From Paenibacillus polymyxa (GTDB lineage: Bacteria; Bacillota; Bacilli; Paenibacillales; Paenibacillaceae), in assembly GCF_015710975.1 (NCBI RefSeq), contig NZ_CP049783.1, forward strand, positions 5,466,001 through 5,530,000: a stretch of DNA of 64,000 bases, given 5' to 3'. The notes below the pieces were generated by a model. It worked only from the letters and a program-made list of their open reading frames with translations, was not told where the DNA came from and ran no database searches. The position numbers and the translations under genes were made by a program. Within the stretch, counting starts at the first letter, position 1. The number at the start of each line of letters is the position of its first letter. Below, piece after piece: positions 47,660 through 55,951 of the stretch.

Positions 47660-47660
<1 letters not shown>
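47106..47660 (-). CDS. frr: Ribosome recycling factor
   Basis: 184 aa. Splits post-termination ribosomes with EF-G. Begins [20 protein letters not shown], contains [20 protein letters not shown] and [14 protein letters not shown]. The ATG overlaps the pyrH stop (TAATG), giving coupled translation. Confidence 0.97.
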
Positions 47661-48481
<821 letters not shown>

Positions 48482-48508
48482 TCATATGCAATTACCGATC
48501 GTTGGTAA

Positions 48509-49159
48509 TTATTGTTTCACTTGAGACATAACTTCTTCGTAGAAGTTGTCTTCTTTTTTCTCCAGACCTTCACCCAGTTCGAAACGAACAAAGCGACGTA
48601 CGGAGATGTTTTCACCAATCGTGCTGATTTTCTCGTTGATCAGTGTGGAGATTGTTTTGTCTGGATCTTTAATGAAAGATTGCTCCAGCAAGCAGAACTC
48701 TTCGTAGAATTTACCGATGCGGCCTTCAACCATTTTTTCAACGATTTTTTCTGGTTTTCCTTCGTTCAAAGCTTGTGCTTTCAGGATTTCTTTTTCTTTT
48801 TCAATCTCTTCCTGTGGCACTTCTTCGCGACGAACATAACGAGGGTTCGATGCAGCAATATGCATTGCAATGTCACGAACAAAATCTTTGAACTGGTCAG
48901 TTTTCGCCACGAAGTCTGTTTCGCAGTTTACTTCTACCAGTACGCCGATACGGCCGCCAGCATGGATGTAGGATTCAACAACGCCTTCAGTAGCAATACG
49001 GCCTGCTTTGTTGGCTGCAGCTGCAAGTCCTTTTTCACGTAGAACTTCAACCGCTTTTGTCAAATCACCATTTGCTTCTTCAAGCGCTTTTTTACAATCC
49101 AGCATTCCTGCGCCTGTTTTTTCACGAAGCTCTTTTACTGCGCTAGCATTAACTGCCAT
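48509..49159 (-). CDS. tsf: Translation elongation factor Ts
   Basis: 216 aa, the short EF-Ts form. [20 protein letters not shown], then [16 protein letters not shown], the nucleotide-exchange hallmark. ATG at 49159 after TTGGAGGG. Follows rpsB with an attenuator-like hairpin between. Confidence 0.97.
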   Translation of the reverse strand: MAVNASAVKELREKTGAGMLDCKKALEEANGDLTKAVEVLREKGLAAAANKAGRIATEGVVESYIHAGGRIGVLVEVNCETDFVAKTDQFKDFVRDIAMHIAASNPRYVRREEVPQEEIEKEKEILKAQALNEGKPEKIVEKMVEGRIGKFYEEFCLLEQSFIKDPDKTISTLINEKISTIGENISVRRFVRFELGEGLEKKEDNFYEEVMSQVKQ

Positions 49160-49211
49160 ATTATTTCCCTCCAAATTTGATTTTCAGTGGTATATGCGAG
49201 CTTTATTCCTT

Positions 49212-49257
49212 AAAAAAAGGGTAGTGAGAGGTTTTCCACCTACCAACCACCCTTTTC
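49212..49257 (-). terminator. Attenuator/terminator between rpsB and tsf
   Basis: Minus strand AAAAGGGTGGT pairs with ACTACCCTTTT (11 bp with one G-T) around a loop with inner GGTAGG/CCTCTC contacts, then TTTTTTT. A strong intra-operon terminator shape that would reduce tsf relative to rpsB. Confidence 0.82.
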
Positions 49258-49291
49258 ATTTAATTCGTATAGGTATTTCCGATTGGAAATA

Positions 49292-49990
49292 TTATGCTGT
49301 AGTTTCTTCGCCTTGGTTAGCTTCCATAACTGCATCAGCCATTTTACCTGTCAGCAATTTAACAGCGCGGATCGCGTCGTCATTACCTGGGATAACATAG
49401 TCGATTTCGTCTGGATCGCAGTTTGTATCAACGATACCCACGATTGGGATACCCAATTTGCGAGCTTCAGCAACCGCGATACGTTCTTTGCGCGGATCAA
49501 TGATGAACAGAGCACTTGGAAGGCCCTTCATGTTCTTGATACCGCCCAAGAATTTTTCAAGACGATCTTTTTCTTTGCGAAGAATGATAACTTCTTTTTT
49601 AGGAAGAACAGCAAATGTACCATCTTCTTCCCAAGCTTCCAATTGTTTCAAACGATCAATACGTTTTTGAATGGTTTGGAAGTTAGTCAGTGTACCACCC
49701 AACCAACGTTGGTTGATGTAGAATTGACCAGCGCGTGCTGCTTCTTCTTTAACAGAATCTTGCGCTTGTTTCTTCGTGCCTACGAACAGAATTGTACCAT
49801 TCTCAGCTGCAATGCTTTTTACGAAGTTGTAAGCTTCCTCAACCTTTTTCACTGTCTTTTGCAAGTCAATGATGTAAATACCGTTTCTTTCAGTGAAGAT
49901 ATAACGATCCATTTTCGGGTTCCAGCGACGTGTTTGGTGACCAAAGTGAACCCCAGCTTCCAAAAGCTGTTTCATGGAGATTACTGCCAT
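49292..49990 (-). CDS. rpsB: 30S ribosomal protein S2
   Basis: 232 aa. [49 protein letters not shown] and [20 protein letters not shown] are S2 signatures. ATG at 49990 with AGGAGGTG upstream. It has its own promoter and a structured leader, and starts the tsf-pyrH-frr cluster. Confidence 0.98.
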   Translation of the reverse strand: MAVISMKQLLEAGVHFGHQTRRWNPKMDRYIFTERNGIYIIDLQKTVKKVEEAYNFVKSIAAENGTILFVGTKKQAQDSVKEEAARAGQFYINQRWLGGTLTNFQTIQKRIDRLKQLEAWEEDGTFAVLPKKEVIILRKEKDRLEKFLGGIKNMKGLPSALFIIDPRKERIAVAEARKLGIPIVGIVDTNCDPDEIDYVIPGNDDAIRAVKLLTGKMADAVMEANQGEETTA

Positions 49991-50044
49991 CTTCACGCAC
50001 CTCCTAAGTTTGGTTTTTTTGTGTGTCCTCCGCCGACATCATTT

Positions 50045-50081
50045 TTTATAAAGACTTCCTATTGGAAGCACCCTTTATAAA
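50045..50081 (-). promoter_or_regulatory. rpsB leader stem-loop
   Basis: Minus strand TTTATAAAG-(GGTG)-CTTCC-AATA-GGAAG-(T)-CTTTATAAA: an outer 9-bp and inner 5-bp stem with an asymmetric internal loop, in the untranslated leader about 60 bases before rpsB. Such a bulged stem is a candidate S2 autoregulation site. Confidence 0.5.
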
Positions 50082-50114
50082 ATTAACCGACGTGCGTTTT
50101 TAACACCGTCAATT

Positions 50115-50143
50115 AATATACCATAACACTTGCAGCGTTGCAA
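50115..50143 (-). promoter_or_regulatory. Promoter of the rpsB operon
   Basis: Minus strand: -35 TTGCAA (50138-50143), 17-base spacer, -10 TATATT (50115-50120). TTGCA-ACGC-TGCAA at its -35 end is an inverted repeat. Confidence 0.7.
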
Positions 50144-50345
50144 CCAGCTTTTCGACAATAATTGAAACGGTGTAAAAAGCAACCCGCACACTTCCATCTG
50201 CCTGGCTTCTTAGAAAAATGTTTGTGAAAATAAAGTGTTAGACTCTCGCACTACATTGAACGGACAGATCGTTCCAATATGTGCCCTGTTAGCCGCATCT
50301 GTTCAAGTCTTTCTTATATAGATGGCGCCATGCTGGGCGTACATT
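50144..50345. other. Non-coding stretch with operator-like inverted repeat
   Basis: No credible gene. It holds the inverted repeat GAACG-N7-CGTTC (50258-50274), with flanking bases nearly continuing it (ATT...AAT). This shape and size fits a TetR-family operator, which would suit a lost regulator of the neighbouring broken exporter gene. That link is inference. Confidence 0.35.
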
Positions 50346-50380
50346 AAAAAGCCATGACTGACTAACGGCCAAGGCTTTTT
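50346..50380. terminator. Bidirectional terminator-like hairpin
   Basis: AAAAAGCC...GGCTTTTT, an 8-bp stem with A and T runs on both sides and a 19-base loop. It lies just beyond the 3' end of the MFS fragment and probably terminated that gene. Confidence 0.8.
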
Positions 50381-50435
50381 ATACACGATCGAAATCGGTA
50401 CCAATTCCCGATTAGTGCCCCATCATCGCTGGGTC

Positions 50436-50818
50436 CTAGCTGTCCCCGCCGACGGTACCTTCTTCTTCCTGCTGCTGCGGTTTACGCAGAAGGAGCGACA
50501 GAGCAGGCACGCGGACAGGAAGAACGTATCGCCGTAACCCGCGACGACAGCATTCAACGGATTCGCGTCCGCTCCCGCATTTGCGGTGTGGGAAGCGATT
50601 TGCGACGTCAGATAACCCGTCAGGCCTGCGACCGCGAACGAGAGGACAACTTGCTGAGCCGCTGTTGTCAATGGTGTGACTCGGCTCACCAGGCGGCGAG
50701 GCGCAGAGTTCAGAACATGCGTGTTGAGCGGCATCATGGAGAAACCCATTCCGAGACCCATGGTGCTGATGCATAGGATAATAACCCAGAACGGAGAATC
50801 CACCGATATACGGGACAA
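50436..50818 (-). pseudogene. C-terminal remnant of a DHA2-type MFS exporter, frameshifted
   Basis: The translation FWVIILCISTMGLGMGFSMM followed by PLNTHVLNSAPRRLVSRVTP, AAQQVVLSFAVAGLTGYLTS and GYGDTFFLSA matches the last transmembrane helices of 14-TM DHA2 drug exporters. Only about 125 residues remain of a protein near 500 aa; upstream sequence turns AT-rich and non-coding. A frameshift near 50510 moves the ending into another frame (SLLLRKPQQQEEE...GGDS, stop at 50436). Base composition appears more GC-rich than the flanks. A decayed or deletion-truncated accessory gene. Confidence 0.8.
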
Positions 50819-51003
50819 GATGAATAGAGAAAATTAGGAATAGAATTGTTTTATTGTTTTTTTATTCATCAATGCCGCTATCGATTATTTCATAGCGTTA
50901 ATTTGTGTTCAATTTATTTTATATCTCTCTCCGATATATCTGAATATTGATCCAAATTGAGGATAGTTTTAACAATACACCGTGGTGTAATCCGCTAGGA
51001 GAT
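50819..51003. other. AT-rich non-coding stretch
   Basis: No gene seen on either strand. It contains a short inverted repeat TACACC-GT-GGTGTA near 50975-50988. Probably remnant sequence left where accessory genes were lost. Confidence 0.5.
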
Positions 51004-51031
51004 GACCTTTGAATCCTTCAGGGGTCTTTTT
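51004..51031 (+). terminator. Orphan plus-strand terminator
   Basis: GACCTTTGAA-TCC-TTCAGGGGTC, a 10-bp stem with G-T pairs, followed on the plus strand by TTTTTA. No plus-strand gene lies upstream, so it likely belonged to a gene that has been deleted. Confidence 0.65.
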
Positions 51032-51143
51032 ATGTCCAACTAGCTCTGAATTGCAATAGGCTATGCTGTAAGCTATTGTGGGCGCTTCATACCCACTTTG
51101 AACTAAACAATAAAAAATCACTTTTGTTCGCATCGAAAAAAAT

Positions 51144-51187
51144 AAAAAGCCGTCCTCTTCCCGATTAGGTCAGTTGGACGGCTTTTT
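51144..51187 (-). terminator. Terminator of the motility operon
   Basis: AAAAAGCCGTCC / GGACGGCTTTTT, a perfect 12-bp stem with a 20-base loop and a T-rich minus-strand tail. Its first arm is inside the last codons of the YceG-like gene. This is the end of the long flagellar/chemotaxis transcript. Confidence 0.92.
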
Positions 51188-51816
51188 CGTTATTTTAGTA
51201 ATAATAGAACTGAAATCCTCACCTTTAGCAAACTGATAGGTGCCTGTACGAATTTTGGTATTGATTTTTTGAGCCTTAGCTGCTGCCTCAAATGCACTAG
51301 CATCCGATACGACTCCTGCCCGTTCCAATCCAGATGCCACACTTCTTAAATTGCTCCCTGATGCAATGCTATATTGCACTTGTGGAGTGGCAGGCTGCTT
51401 GGGAATATTGGGAGTGGCTGTAGTGCCAGTTCTTTGAGTTTCCGGCTTGTTCGGACTTTGTGGTACCGACGTGCTGGTCGAAGGCTTAGAAGCAGCCGAG
51501 GATGTGCTGTTTGCAGGTACCTTAGGTGTTGAAGGCGTTTGAGCTGGTTTAGCCTTTTGAGGTGCAACTGGAGTCTTGTTGCCTTCCTTGATCAGCTTAT
51601 TCCGCCATTCCTCTTCTGTCATTTTCGGATCAGAACTGTCACTGATCTGAAGATTTAACTCGGCTGCTGCCTCTTCTAGTTGTTCTCGCGTCATGTTTTT
51701 CGGGTCTGCCGAAGATTGCTGCGACTGCCCCTGACCAATTATTGCCAGCTGCAGCAGCAATGCCCCATGATAAGACCAGTACCCATGCCTAACATAAATG
51801 AGCGGTTTTTGATCAT
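51170..51816 (-). pseudogene. YceG/MltG-like membrane protein gene with a one-base frameshift
   Basis: Start ATG at 51816 overlaps the previous stop (ATGA) and follows GGGAGGATG. The first frame gives MIKNRSFMLGMGTGLIMG and then a stop. The continuation LLLQLAIIGQGQSQQ is in the next frame. The break is at a run of four G (minus strand; 51763-51766), where five would restore one 215-codon frame. After the membrane segment comes an acidic part, a Pro/Ser/Thr/Lys-rich linker, and a C-terminal LysM-like module as in YceG (SIASGSNLRSVASGLERAGV, TGTYQFAKGEDF). No catalytic MltG domain is present. A real mutation or a sequencing error. Confidence 0.8.
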
Positions 51817-52370
51817 ATCACATCCTCCCGTTCCGCGAGTTGTAATATGAGCTGTACTTCGCCCCGCTGGATGCCTGATTGCTTAGCTATATAATCCACC
51901 GACTTGCCTTGCTCATGCATCGCGAATAACTCTTGATAACGATCTCGGATGGACTCTTGTTCCTGCTCAGTTTGAGGCTCTTGCAATGCCGTTTGCTCCT
52001 CTAAAGTTACAAAAGAAGCTTCTGAATCTGAGATTGGCATAGAGACGGTAGCAAGCATTGCCTGACGCTCAAGCTCCACAATACGATTCCGAAGCTCAGC
52101 TACTTGCTCCTGTAATGCTGCCTGCTTAACCGCATGCTCCTGCTTCATACCAGATACGAGTTCAATCAGCTCGTCATTATCGTTTTCAATATCGGCCAGA
52201 TATTGCTCCAATGTAGCCTCAACCTTTTGAACGACGGCCTCTTCAGTTCCCCGGCTTGGCTGGCGCTTTGGCAGAAGCCAGGCGTAGACAACAGCTGCGG
52301 CTCCCAGCAGAACAATATAAATCCATGGTTGATCCACTGCCCATCGTCTCCTTTTATAACGCTTCTCCAC
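51813..52370 (-). CDS. Membrane-anchored coiled-coil protein at the swrB position
   Basis: 185 aa. One transmembrane helix (about 15-33, WIYIVLLGAAAVVYAWLL), then a Glu/Gln-rich coiled coil (about 45-105), an acidic linker, and a C-terminal helix-turn-helix-like end (RYQELFAMHEQGKSVDYIAK). In B. subtilis the gene between sigD and rpsB is swrB, of similar length and layout, which promotes flagellar basal-body assembly and swarming. Sequence identity to SwrB cannot be judged here, so this is a positional and architectural analogue. Overlaps the next gene by 4 bases. Confidence 0.7.
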   Translation of the reverse strand: MEKRYKRRRWAVDQPWIYIVLLGAAAVVYAWLLPKRQPSRGTEEAVVQKVEATLEQYLADIENDNDELIELVSGMKQEHAVKQAALQEQVAELRNRIVELERQAMLATVSMPISDSEASFVTLEEQTALQEPQTEQEQESIRDRYQELFAMHEQGKSVDYIAKQSGIQRGEVQLILQLAEREDVI

Positions 52371-52378
52371 CCATTGGA

Positions 52379-52699
52379 TCAGAGCGAAAAATCAATATGA
52401 TGTCCCTTATACGGATGCTCTGCCGGATGCTCCTTAGGTAGCTCAGTCTCATCTGAGCGAGAGCGGCTCTGCTGGGAAGAATCTCTGCTCTGCTCACCTG
52501 TTTGCCTCTCACCGACGAATGTTTCCGCAGACTGATCTATGGCACTGCTTCGCTGACGCATGTTCTCCGTCTCCAGCGCAGTCTTTTGTCCAAGTAATGC
52601 CTGGTCATTCATTGGCCGCTGCTGGGACTCACTATGGTATTTGCCTGCTTCACTGGTGCGAGGTACAGCAATTTGCAATTCAACAGCCTTCAAGCTCAT
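52379..52699 (-). CDS. 106-aa protein of the motility operon, function unknown
   Basis: Begins MSLKAVELQIAVPRTSEAGK and ends HPYKGHHIDFSL; the middle is rich in Gln, Ser, Glu and Arg and looks disordered. No signal peptide or membrane helix. The ordered-looking N- and C-terminal blocks flank a variable middle, suggesting two short binding motifs. ATG at 52699 follows AAAGGGTG. It lies between fapA and the SwrB-like gene with 8 bases to the latter. I cannot name a family. Confidence 0.7.
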   Translation of the reverse strand: MSLKAVELQIAVPRTSEAGKYHSESQQRPMNDQALLGQKTALETENMRQRSSAIDQSAETFVGERQTGEQSRDSSQQSRSRSDETELPKEHPAEHPYKGHHIDFSL

Positions 52700-52780
52700 G
52701 GGACCACACCCTTTCCGATTGGGCATCCGTATCAGACTACCGAGAAATATAATAAATTGAATTATTATCAGTGTAATGAA

Positions 52781-54190
52781 TTACATGTAGGAGGACATGC
52801 TGATATCTCCCTCATGATAATAAAACGCCATTCTTTCCACAGAATCTTTAATAAATTTTGTATATCTGCCGATAACTATCTTAGAGCCACCGTAAATCAC
52901 ATTTTTCACTTCTACCCGGGCGCGGCTCGTATCTTCTAATGTTCGTTCTATTTCAAGCATTCTGGACTTAGTTTCCAAAAGTTCCTGTTCATTAGATTTT
53001 TTAGTAGATGTCAGCTTGATTCGCATAGCCATTCTGTCAGGTGCAAGCTGTCCAGCAGCCGCTAGCTGATCCAATATTGTGAGAGCTTTGTTCGTTTTAT
53101 CCTGGCTGTCTGTCTGCTGCTTCAACCGTGCGCGAAGTTCTGTCAGTTCATCACGCAGTTCAGGAAGCACACCCACTTCAATATTAGTAGCTGTGGACAT
53201 CGTATTACCGACGGTACGAGCCACTACCTTTTTACCAGCTTGTACACTGCCACCTACGATAAGCCCTTTTGTGCCTTCGCAGATTACATTATTACTCGCT
53301 TTGATCTGGGAATGCATGATGCTCTGGGATACAAGCACATCGGCTCCCGCGATCACGTTACCATCTTGTATAAACGAGCATTTCACATTTTGTGCAGCTT
53401 TCACAAATCCTTTATGGTATCCGATAATACCGCCGCTGATTTCCACTGAACCATCTGCCTCAATTTCAGCGCCTTCCACACCGCCAATGACACGAATGTC
53501 ACCAGCCGCCCGAACGCGAAAACCGGTCAAGACATTCCCGCGAATGACGACGGTTCCAACAAAATCAATGTTACCGACGCTATAATCGACATCCCCATTC
53601 ACTTCATACACAGGGAACACATTAAGCTTGCCCTTTTCAGTTGTAGTCACTAAACCATCAATAGCCGCATACATCGCAACGCCTTCCGGATGGATCACTA
53701 CATTTTTTCCAACTTTAAAGCGTGCCTCTTTACCTGGAAGAAAAGGGATTTCCTCTCCGGTTACAGCAATCCCTGGTACACCTGGCAGAGGATCCACTCG
53801 TTCGGCAATCAGTTGTCCACGTTTTACATTTCTTAGACGAGTTAATTCTTTATAATCTACCCGTCCATCCACAGTTTCAAGTGGCTTATGTGCATCTTCA
53901 CCGGTCACAATATCGGCCAGATTAATTTTTCCGTCTGTACCGTGGATCGGCTGCTTTCCCTGAGCAATCAGTAATTTCCCGAAGAAATGATCTTCCGGAT
54001 TTGCCGCAAATGTGCGGATTGCATCGGTAATTACACCGTAGGATATTTTTTGGTTGCTTAGAAAACGTTCTAATTCTTCCACAGAACAGGCAAAGCCTTC
54101 TTCACGTTTGGCAAACTCCAAGTAGGCGGATTGTTTGTCAGGTGAGACAACCACTTTTAAAAACTGATCCAAAGCATACTGCTTCTCCAC
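52781..54190 (-). CDS. FapA family protein (DUF342, flagellar assembly protein A)
   Basis: 469 aa. An N-terminal domain (about 1-160) is followed by a right-handed beta-helix-like repeat region (about 170-335: VNGDVDYSVGNIDFVGTVVI, GGVEGAEIEADGSVEISGGI). A C-terminal coiled coil (about 350-435) follows. This is the DUF342/FapA layout. Family members near flagellar genes affect polar or flagellar assembly in some bacteria; the exact role is unclear. GTG start at 54190 after AAGGAG. Directly after sigD. Confidence 0.88.
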   Translation of the reverse strand: MEKQYALDQFLKVVVSPDKQSAYLEFAKREEGFACSVEELERFLSNQKISYGVITDAIRTFAANPEDHFFGKLLIAQGKQPIHGTDGKINLADIVTGEDAHKPLETVDGRVDYKELTRLRNVKRGQLIAERVDPLPGVPGIAVTGEEIPFLPGKEARFKVGKNVVIHPEGVAMYAAIDGLVTTTEKGKLNVFPVYEVNGDVDYSVGNIDFVGTVVIRGNVLTGFRVRAAGDIRVIGGVEGAEIEADGSVEISGGIIGYHKGFVKAAQNVKCSFIQDGNVIAGADVLVSQSIMHSQIKASNNVICEGTKGLIVGGSVQAGKKVVARTVGNTMSTATNIEVGVLPELRDELTELRARLKQQTDSQDKTNKALTILDQLAAAGQLAPDRMAMRIKLTSTKKSNEQELLETKSRMLEIERTLEDTSRARVEVKNVIYGGSKIVIGRYTKFIKDSVERMAFYYHEGDISMSSYM

Positions 54191-54234
54191 ATGGGTGCTC
54201 CTTCCGTCTAACTGTTACTGTAACCTCCCGTACG

Positions 54235-55023
54235 TTAATCTTTACGCATTAGCAAATCCCGTTGTTTGTCCAGTGTCGCTCTCAGACGTAATATTGCTTT
54301 GGAATGCAACTGAGAAATTCGCGAAGGAGAAAGTGACATGACCTCAGCAATTTCGCTGAGTGACAAATCCTCGTAATACAATAAAGAAACAACGATACGC
54401 TCTTTTTCAGTTAATTTATCAATGCCTTGTGCCAAGGCATCACGCAGTGTGAATTCATTGACCTTATGATCTGGATTTTTCGCCTTTTCATCTACCAACA
54501 GGGAAAGCCGTGTTTCCGACTCTTCTTCGCGGATTGGGTCCTCCAGTGAGACAATCGACATTACAGCGACCTCTTGGATCATACTTTGAAACTCTTTCTC
54601 GGAGACGTCCAAATAATGACTCATCTCTTCGTCGCTTACTGTGCGTAAATACCTTTGTTCTAAATGCTGGTAGGCGTCTTCGATTTTTTTCGCTTTTTCC
54701 CTAACTGAACGAGGAACCCAATCTCCTTGACGAAGACCATCCAAAATTGCTCCGCGAACACGCCAAGAAGCATAAGTCTCAAACTGCAAACCACGCTCAT
54801 AATCAAATTTCTCTAAAGCATCAATCAAACCCATAACACCGTTGCTCGCCAGATCATCCTTGGATACATTTTTAGGTAAGCCTACTGCAAGACGACCCGA
54901 CACATATTCCACAATATGGAGATACTTTTCAATTAACTGCTTTTTTGCTTCCTTGTCACCGTGTTCTTTCCATTGTTCCCACAGCTCGGAATGGTTCAAA
55001 TGAGCGGCTTTTCGCTCGTTCAT
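54235..55023 (-). CDS. sigD: RNA polymerase sigma factor SigD/FliA
   Basis: 262 aa flagellar sigma factor (sigma-28 type) for late flagellar, chemotaxis and autolysin genes. Region 2: KFDYERGLQFETYASWRVRG and GAILDGLRQGDWVPRSVR; region 4: DLSLSEIAEVMSLSPSRISQ. Start ATG at 55023 follows AGGAGGGTG. As in B. subtilis, it is near the 3' end of the motility operon, so its dose depends on readthrough of a very long transcript. Confidence 0.97.
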   Translation of the reverse strand: MNERKAAHLNHSELWEQWKEHGDKEAKKQLIEKYLHIVEYVSGRLAVGLPKNVSKDDLASNGVMGLIDALEKFDYERGLQFETYASWRVRGAILDGLRQGDWVPRSVREKAKKIEDAYQHLEQRYLRTVSDEEMSHYLDVSEKEFQSMIQEVAVMSIVSLEDPIREEESETRLSLLVDEKAKNPDHKVNEFTLRDALAQGIDKLTEKERIVVSLLYYEDLSLSEIAEVMSLSPSRISQLHSKAILRLRATLDKQRDLLMRKD

Positions 55024-55037
55024 CGGCTTCACCCTCC

Positions 55038-55451
55038 TTATTTGTCTGTCAGGTGACGAACGGCCTTGGCCAATTCTTCAGGGTCCTTGTTGGAAACCAG
55101 CTTGGGTGGGTTTAAAGGTGCAAAACCATTATTCCCCTCGTCCGTCTGCTCTGGTTTCGGTTTCAGCAATTCATTCAGGTTTTCATTTTCGTCTGGTGTC
55201 GTCAGGTCCAGATTTCCCCCTACGCCATCTACCTGAGAGCTTGCCCGGTCTTGGGCATTACCCAGATCTGGCCGCGCTACCACACCCAGTGTCCAGCGCA
55301 GCACAAATGCAAGTAGGAACCAAAAAACGAAGGCGATTAAGCCACGAATTAAGCTCGTGGTCAGCAGATTGCTGCCAACGGACAACACAAAAGTCAGAAT
55401 AAATCCGACTACTCCAGACCAAAGATTAATGCGTAAGCTACCAAATAACAT
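55038..55451 (-). CDS. Two-helix membrane protein between cheD and sigD
   Basis: 137 aa. Two hydrophobic helices (about 10-27 and 33-53) and a polar, Pro/Asn-rich cytoplasmic-type tail ending LVSNKDPEELAKAVRHLTDK. It lies 2 bases after cheD and 14 bases before sigD, with a good site (AAAGGAA) before the ATG. I recognise no named family; B. subtilis has cheD followed directly by sigD, so this is an addition to the operon. Confidence 0.75.
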   Translation of the reverse strand: MLFGSLRINLWSGVVGFILTFVLSVGSNLLTTSLIRGLIAFVFWFLLAFVLRWTLGVVARPDLGNAQDRASSQVDGVGGNLDLTTPDENENLNELLKPKPEQTDEGNNGFAPLNPPKLVSNKDPEELAKAVRHLTDK

Positions 55452-55453
55452 GT

Positions 55454-55951
55454 TTATAATTCCTTTACACCTTTTTGTACGCTTCGAATATTCAAAACGC
55501 CAGTTTCAGAGTCCAACTCAATCGTTCGTCCATAATTGCCACCCGTATCTTCCGCAATTAAAGGAATGCCCAGATCTACAAGCATTTCCTTGCACGATTC
55601 TACATTGCGCGGGCCAATCCGCATGGTGTCTCCACTACCTGCAAAGGCAAACATCTGCGCTCCTCCTGCCATTTTGGCAATCAGTCTGCGCCGTTCAGCA
55701 CCCAGTTTCAACATTCGTTCAAATAACTCTGGCAGTGCTGTATCCGCATATTTGGCAATATTCAACTGCCCTTCACGCGCAATATCCGAGGACGGTAACA
55801 TCACATGTGCCATGCCTGCCAGTTTCAAATGAGGATCATAGAGGGTCAATCCGACGCAGGAGCCAAGCCCTGTCGTGCGAATCGAGTTCGGGTTGCTGGT
55901 AACATTTAAATCTGCCATGCCGACTTTAATGATGCTTTTATCCTCAATCAT
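55454..55951 (-). CDS. cheD: Chemoreceptor glutamine deamidase CheD
   Basis: 165 aa. Deamidates specific glutamines on chemoreceptors and stimulates CheC phosphatase. Catalytic Cys in TTGLGSCVGLTLYD, His in GMAHVMLPSS, and GGAQMF are visible. ATG lies within the end of cheC (8-base overlap), linking production of the two interacting proteins. Confidence 0.96.
   Translation of the reverse strand: MIEDKSIIKVGMADLNVTSNPNSIRTTGLGSCVGLTLYDPHLKLAGMAHVMLPSSDIAREGQLNIAKYADTALPELFERMLKLGAERRRLIAKMAGGAQMFAFAGSGDTMRIGPRNVESCKEMLVDLGIPLIAEDTGGNYGRTIELDSETGVLNIRSVQKGVKEL

Noticed and set aside
49283..50080. Plus-strand open frame of 265 codons opposite rpsB
   Set aside because: Shadow of rpsB caused by its codon usage; Phe/Cys/Asn-rich translation matches no family.
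50588..50776. Plus-strand 62-codon frame opposite the MFS fragment
   Set aside because: Antisense to a recognisable transporter remnant; Arg/Cys-rich translation typical of a GC-rich shadow frame.
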